From Hoeflea_A sp965228785 (lineage in GTDB: Bacteria; Pseudomonadota; Alphaproteobacteria; Rhizobiales; Rhizobiaceae): a stretch of DNA of 64,000 nucleotides. The notes beneath the pieces are model-generated. The model was not told the origin of the DNA, searched no databases, and was given only the letters and a program-made list of their open reading frames with translations. Location of the stretch: the NCBI GenBank assembly GCA_965228785.1, contig CBDDIF010000002.1:2542001-2606000 (forward strand). Direction: 5' to 3'. Shown here one piece after another: positions 60,070 through 64,000 of the stretch (the first letter of the stretch is position 1; every line of letters begins with the position of its first letter). Made by a program: the position numbers and the translations under genes.

Positions 60070-61404
60070 CTAGCCAAGGCTGCGCTTGCGCAGCGCATGG
60101 GCCTTTTCGCGGAATTTTGCCCGGATTTCGGCTTCGTCGACCCCCGTCATGACACCGTCTCTGACCAGTTGCTTGCCGCCGGCAATCGTGTGCTTCACAT
60201 CATCGGCGCGGCTCGAATAGACCAGCGTCGACGCGACATCATAGACCGGCAGCGTATGCGCCTTGTCGAGGTCGACGACAATCACGTCGGCCGCCATTCC
60301 CGGTTTCAACTGGCCAGTTTCGGGCCGGTTCATGGCCTTGGCGCCGGTGGCAGTCGCCATCTCCAGGATCTCGTTGGTCTTGAGGAATTCTGCGTCCGCG
60401 TTACGCTCCTTGTGGGTAATGCCCGCAAACTTCATTTCCTGGAACATGTCGAGCGTGTTGTGGCTGGCAGGCCCGTCGGTTGCCAGGCCGACGGTCACGC
60501 CGTGCTCCTGCACGCATTTGAGCGGCAGGACACCGGAAGCGAGCTTGGCGTTGCAGCAGGGACAATGGGCGATCTTCGTCTCGGTCTCGGCCATCAACCG
60601 GATGTCGGTCTCGTCGAGCTGGGTGCAATGGGCCGCGGTGACATCGGATTTCAGGAAATCGATGGAATGGAGCCAGCGCACGGCTGATGTGCCGTAATGC
60701 TCGGCGACATACTCCATCTCCTGCGGGTTCTCGGCCAGGTGAATGTGAATCGGCACTTCGTGGGCATCGGCCACCTCACGCACCAGCCGGAACATCTCTT
60801 CGCCGCAGGAATAGATGGCGTGTGGCGACAGTCCGATCTGCAGCATGCCATCGAGGCTGTTGTGATGCTGCGCCACCAGGTCGCCGAAATTGTGCAACGT
60901 GGTCCACGACCAGTCGGTGATCGACTCGTAGAGGCCGCGATCGGCAAACCCGTAGCCCAACGTCGCACGCAGCGGAATCTCGCGGATTGCCTCCAGCTGC
61001 GGCTCGACAGCGTAGGCGTCGAAATGCTCGTTGAAGGTGGTCACCCCTGACTTTGCCATTTCTACCAGGCCGTTCAGGCTCGCCCAGTACAGGGTTTCCG
61101 GATCGAAGTTGCGCTTGAGCAGCCACATGGTCGACAGCCATTCGAACAGTCGCACGTCTTCCAGAAGCCCTCGCAACAGCAGATTGGAAGCGATATGCGT
61201 GTGGCTGTCGCAGAAGCCGGGCATGACGGCACAGTTCGAGGCATCGATGACTTCCGCCGCACCCTGCGTATCGACCTCGCCCGCTTCACCTACCGCCTGA
61301 ATGAGGCCTCCTTTTATCGTCACCACGCCGGCGTCGATCGTTTCACCACCGCCCATGGGCAGAACGGTTCCGTTGATGATGGCAATGTCTGCGGTCATGA
61401 TCAT
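60070..61404 (-). CDS. Amidohydrolase/deaminase of the TRZ/ATZ (MtaD/SAH deaminase-like) family
   Basis: 444 aa. Zn ligands: MPGFCDSHTHIASN (HxH), VPIHIHLAEN (His), DVTAAHCTQLDETD (His) and VGLATDGPASHNTLDMFQEMK (Asp). Composite N/C-terminal beta-sandwich and LKPGMAADVIVVDLD complete the fold. Family members deaminate S-adenosylhomocysteine, methylthioadenosine, guanine or other nucleosides. Position next to a BMP-type nucleoside binding protein suggests a nucleoside or purine substrate. Confidence 0.88.
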   Translation of the reverse strand: MIMTADIAIINGTVLPMGGGETIDAGVVTIKGGLIQAVGEAGEVDTQGAAEVIDASNCAVMPGFCDSHTHIASNLLLRGLLEDVRLFEWLSTMWLLKRNFDPETLYWASLNGLVEMAKSGVTTFNEHFDAYAVEPQLEAIREIPLRATLGYGFADRGLYESITDWSWTTLHNFGDLVAQHHNSLDGMLQIGLSPHAIYSCGEEMFRLVREVADAHEVPIHIHLAENPQEMEYVAEHYGTSAVRWLHSIDFLKSDVTAAHCTQLDETDIRLMAETETKIAHCPCCNAKLASGVLPLKCVQEHGVTVGLATDGPASHNTLDMFQEMKFAGITHKERNADAEFLKTNEILEMATATGAKAMNRPETGQLKPGMAADVIVVDLDKAHTLPVYDVASTLVYSSRADDVKHTIAGGKQLVRDGVMTGVDEAEIRAKFREKAHALRKRSLG

Positions 61405-61497
61405 TTGTCCTTGTTGCGGCTCACAGGCCGAGCGGTCCCGATCCGTCGCCCAGTGGGCGACAGATGGGGCCTAGGGAGGCAAAATGTGGTGGAGTCG

Positions 61498-62589
61498 TCA
61501 GCTGGGCAGGTCGCCTTCGACGCCTGAAACGAACCAGTTCATGGAGTGTATCGCCTTGTCCTCCAAAGCGGTTCCCTCAGGGATCACCTCGCCCCCGTCA
61601 CGATTGACGATGGGTCCGGCGAAGGGATGCAGATCACCGCTTATGATGGCCTTGCGGGTGCCTTCCGCCGCCTCGACCACCTCGGGCGGCAGGTTTTGAT
61701 TGTAGGGCGCCAGTTGCACCACATCCTCGGCGAACCCGTCCCAGGACGATCGTGACTGCCAGTTGCCCTCGAGCGCGTCCCGGACACGACGAATATAGTA
61801 GGGACCCCAGTTGTTGACGACGCCGGTCATATGAGCGGTCGGTCCAAACGCGCTCATGTCGTTGTCCTGGCCGAAGGAATGGATGCCGTTTTCCTCGGCA
61901 ACCTGGGTCGGCGCGGTGCTGTTGGTGATCTGGGTCAGGATATCGGCACCCTGCGCGATATGCGTCTTGGCCGCATCCGCCTCGAGGCCCGGGTCGTACC
62001 ACTTGTTGACCCAAATGACCCGGACCTTCATGTCCGGCCGGATCTTGCGCGCCGACAGAGCGAGCGCATTGATGCTCATCACCACCTCGGGAATCGGAAA
62101 CGAGGCGATGCAACCGATGATGCCCGTTTTGCTTTGATGGGCGGCGATTACGCCGAAAACCGTTCGAGCTTCGTGGAAGCGCGCATTGTAGGCGCTGACA
62201 TTGTCGGCGGTCTTGTATCCGGTGTTGTTTTCGAACAGCACGTCGGGAAACCGCTCCGCGACGCGGATCGTCGGATCCATATAACCGAATGAACAGGTAA
62301 AAATCAGCTTGTGGCCGGAGCGGGCCAGCCGCCTGATGACGCGCTCGGAATCCGGACCCTCGGCCACGTTCGCCACAAAAGTCGTTTCAATTCTGTCACC
62401 AAGAGCCTCTACCAACTGCTGACGCCCGATTTCATGCCGGTAGGACCAGCCGAAATCGTTGATGGGACTGGGATAGACAAAACCAACCTTGAGCTGTTGA
62501 GCCGCGCGGGCCACCCATGGAGCGGCGACAAGCGCGCCTGTCGCCAGACCGGTTTTGAGGACAGTTCTTCTTCTGATCGGTGAAGTCAT
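61498..62589 (-). CDS. BMP-family ABC transporter substrate-binding protein
   Basis: 363 aa. ATG 62589 (GGGAG 6 nt upstream) gives a twin-arginine signal (RRRTVLKTGLATGAL). Mature part: KVGFVYPSPINDFGWSYRHEIGRQQLVE, CSFGYMDPTIRVAERFPDVLFENNTGYKTADNVS, GPYYIRRVRDALEG, typical of BMP/PnrA nucleoside-binding lipoproteins, but exported by Tat and without a lipobox. No ATPase or permease gene is nearby, so it is an orphan binding protein whose transporter must lie elsewhere. Confidence 0.9.
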   Translation of the reverse strand: MTSPIRRRTVLKTGLATGALVAAPWVARAAQQLKVGFVYPSPINDFGWSYRHEIGRQQLVEALGDRIETTFVANVAEGPDSERVIRRLARSGHKLIFTCSFGYMDPTIRVAERFPDVLFENNTGYKTADNVSAYNARFHEARTVFGVIAAHQSKTGIIGCIASFPIPEVVMSINALALSARKIRPDMKVRVIWVNKWYDPGLEADAAKTHIAQGADILTQITNSTAPTQVAEENGIHSFGQDNDMSAFGPTAHMTGVVNNWGPYYIRRVRDALEGNWQSRSSWDGFAEDVVQLAPYNQNLPPEVVEAAEGTRKAIISGDLHPFAGPIVNRDGGEVIPEGTALEDKAIHSMNWFVSGVEGDLPS

Positions 62590-63058
62590 GGTCATCTCCC
62601 TGTGCGCAGGCCAACCCAAGCTCCTGGAAGACGGCAAGCCGTCCATATTCGCTTTGCCGGCGCTTTCTGACAGGAACCGAAGCATCCGTGGGTGCGGCAT
62701 CTTTTGCCGGCCCGTCGGGACGGTGACGTTGATGCGATCAGCCCTGTATCTGTTACGGTACGGACGGGCACTGTTGACAACAAGCGCAAAGAAATGCGCC
62801 GAACGTACGAGAAATTCGAACGGTAGACGCTGGACCGGCGCAGATGATCTGTCGCAGGTTAAGGTGTTCCAGGCGGATGGGTTCGACGGCGGAATACATT
62901 GGTTGAGCGAACTGCGCCGCCAGACGTCGCAACGGGTCGGGGTTGTTGGCTCCGTGTCCTATGGAGGCCCGTGACGAAACATGAAGTCCCACGATTTCAA
63001 ACTCGAGTATCGGGAGTGTCTTTGGTCCACTTTCCTTAATCCTGACAGTTGAGCCATT
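62590..63058. other. 469-bp gene-free stretch
   Basis: Upstream of the BMP gene. The frames here (e.g. plus 62555-62974, minus 62753-62992) are interrupted or lack any resemblance. I see no repeat, transposon end or hairpin of note beyond the promoter region expected for the BMP gene. Confidence 0.5.
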
Positions 63059-63205
63059 GTGCTGGTCGGCCTGGGCTCGGCTTTCGTAATCTGGAAAGTC
63101 GGATGGCGACGCTCTTCTATCGTGCTGGCAGTTGCGTCAACGTTCGTGGGCACGGGTTGGGCCTACAGATATTATGAGATGAGCTGCGTCGAGATTTACC
63201 AATAA
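63059..63205 (+). CDS. Possible 48-residue membrane protein
   Basis: A GTG-initiated frame encodes VLVGLGSAFVIWKVGWRR, then SSIVLAVASTFVGTGWAYRYYEMSC, i.e. two hydrophobic segments with a basic turn between, like small two-pass membrane proteins. No ribosome site is visible and an in-frame TGA lies two codons upstream of the GTG. Could equally be the tail of a broken gene. Confidence 0.3.
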   Translation: MLVGLGSAFVIWKVGWRRSSIVLAVASTFVGTGWAYRYYEMSCVEIYQ

Positions 63206-63276
63206 CGAATGCACCTCAGGCATACTGGGAGTGACTTCGAAGGAGGAGAGCACTCCCGCAAATTGAAGGGCTCCAA

Positions 63277-63666
63277 ATGACAGACTTCCAATCCCTCACC
63301 ATCATGATCGGCGTGCCGGACGTCGGCGAAGCGATGCAGTTTTACGTCTCCATGGGCTTTTCCGTGATAGAGACCGACGAGTATCACTATGGAGAGGGAA
63401 ACATAAACTGGGCCATTCTGGGGAATGGCGATACCACCGTGATGCTGAGGTCCGGCGGGGACCTGTCGCCCAAGGACAGCCTGGAGCTCTACATTCGCGT
63501 CCCGGATGCAGACGCATTTCGTGACGTGATCGGAGGCCTCAAAGCCATCGAGATCATCGACGAAATTACTGACCAGTTCTACGGGATGCGCGACTTCTGG
63601 TTCCGCGATCCTTTTGGATATCGCTGGGGAGCAGGCCACCAAATCGAGCCGGAAGCAGATCACTAA
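63277..63666 (+). CDS. VOC-family (glyoxalase/bleomycin resistance-like) protein
   Basis: 129 aa. Two betaalphabetabetabeta modules: MIGVPDVGEAMQFYVSMGFSVIETDEYHYGEGNINWAILGNGDTTVMLRSGG then ELYIRVPDADAFRDVI...MRDFWFRDPFGYRWGAGHQI, the second with the typical DPFGYRW end. GGAGGAGA lies well upstream (63241-63248) and a weaker GGG just before ATG. Function unknown among dioxygenases, isomerases and resistance proteins. Confidence 0.88.
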   Translation: MTDFQSLTIMIGVPDVGEAMQFYVSMGFSVIETDEYHYGEGNINWAILGNGDTTVMLRSGGDLSPKDSLELYIRVPDADAFRDVIGGLKAIEIIDEITDQFYGMRDFWFRDPFGYRWGAGHQIEPEADH

Positions 63667-63964
63667 ATCTTCGAAGGCCTGCTACAGATTTACACGGGCG
63701 ACAACTGGGTTCCGTCAAAGTTCAGGATAATCGATTGCCTCATTATTGCAGGTGTCGATTATCAAGGTTCGGCAAGAACACTATACGGTCCGCCATCGTT
63801 TGCCTTTTCGGGGGCGTATTTTCTTTTTGCGCGCCTTTCGCGTGGGGTCTCCAAATTCAGACACCCACCAGTTCATCGGCGTGCGAAGAAAAAAGACCGG
63901 TAGCAAGTCTAAATTACAGATTTATTTGAAAACTGAAATTTTCAACAAAAATTAGTATTATTTC
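63667..63964. other. AT-rich non-coding stretch before the window edge
   Basis: No convincing gene. The last 100 bases are markedly AT-rich and contain the perfect 7-bp dyad TTGAAAA-CTGAAA-TTTTCAA (63926-63945), about 20 bp before an ATG at 63965 that opens the frame MGDYDSLNLGGP to the window edge. Looks like a promoter/operator region for a gene that continues outside, but nothing identifies it. Confidence 0.35.
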
Positions 63965-64000
63965 ATGGGCGATTACGATAGCCTGAATTTGGGCGGCCCT

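Overview
The window looks like chromosomal DNA of a high-GC alphaproteobacterium, most likely a free-living, pigmented member of the Hyphomicrobiales. The basis is the gene families and context: 5-aminolevulinate synthase, a DUF6460 protein, Tat-exported liv-type binding protein, Lin0512 pair, ligase-associated helicase/PdeM, and a zeaxanthin-type crt cluster. I cannot assign a genus. No rRNA, tRNA, CRISPR array or intact transposase gene is visible. Most of the window is densely packed with genes; the loosest, most accessory-looking stretch is about 55.8-59 kb.

Layout. 0-2.5 kb: 5' part of an O-antigen ligase-like gene running off the left edge, a small exported protein whose stop codon was hit by a MITE-like element, and a TauE-type permease with an apparent ATT start. 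2.6-12 kb: carotenoid island crtY-crtI-crtB (+), crtE-ABC ATPase-ABC permease-crtZ (-), and type 2 IPP isomerase fni (+). It lacks ketolase and glycosylase genes, so zeaxanthin is the predicted product. 12-14 kb: cytochrome b561, an unusual EF-hand/ABM fusion, the wreck of a MarR gene with its operators still intact, and a fasciclin-domain protein. 14-19.5 kb: ugpBAEC glycerol-3-phosphate importer with a divergent second ugpE. 19.5-22.2 kb: a four-gene unit (class III cyclase, two tandem micro-lipoproteins, a 2H phosphoesterase), then a very short ORF with a near-perfect Shine-Dalgarno and a structured 3' end. 22.3-29 kb: liv-type importer divergent from hemA, which has a perfect FNR/FixK box.

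29-42 kb: aminotransferase, mscL, a CrbS-like transporter/sensor kinase hybrid with a convergent NarL-type regulator, pyrD, a MATE exporter, a methyltransferase and two Lin0512 paralogues. 42.7-51.1 kb: an eight-gene catabolic operon (tripartite tricarboxylate transporter tctCAB, TIM-barrel epimerase, enolase-superfamily dehydratase, NAD-dependent epimerase/dehydrogenase, TetR, DapA-like aldolase), the best candidate here for an undescribed sugar-acid pathway. 51.2-55.8 kb: Lhr-like helicase, PdeM and a SAF-domain oxidoreductase. 55.9-59 kb: a methyltransferase, a decayed copy of the 5' end of a tyrosinase gene, an orphan ORF, and the intact Tat-exported tyrosinase. 59-62.6 kb: BMP-type binding protein, amidohydrolase/deaminase and LysR. 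63-64 kb: a VOC protein and an AT-rich edge.

A theme across loci: in three unrelated importers (ugp, liv, tct) a strong GC-rich stem-loop sits directly downstream of the binding-protein gene and before the first permease gene, as expected for keeping binding protein in excess of permease.
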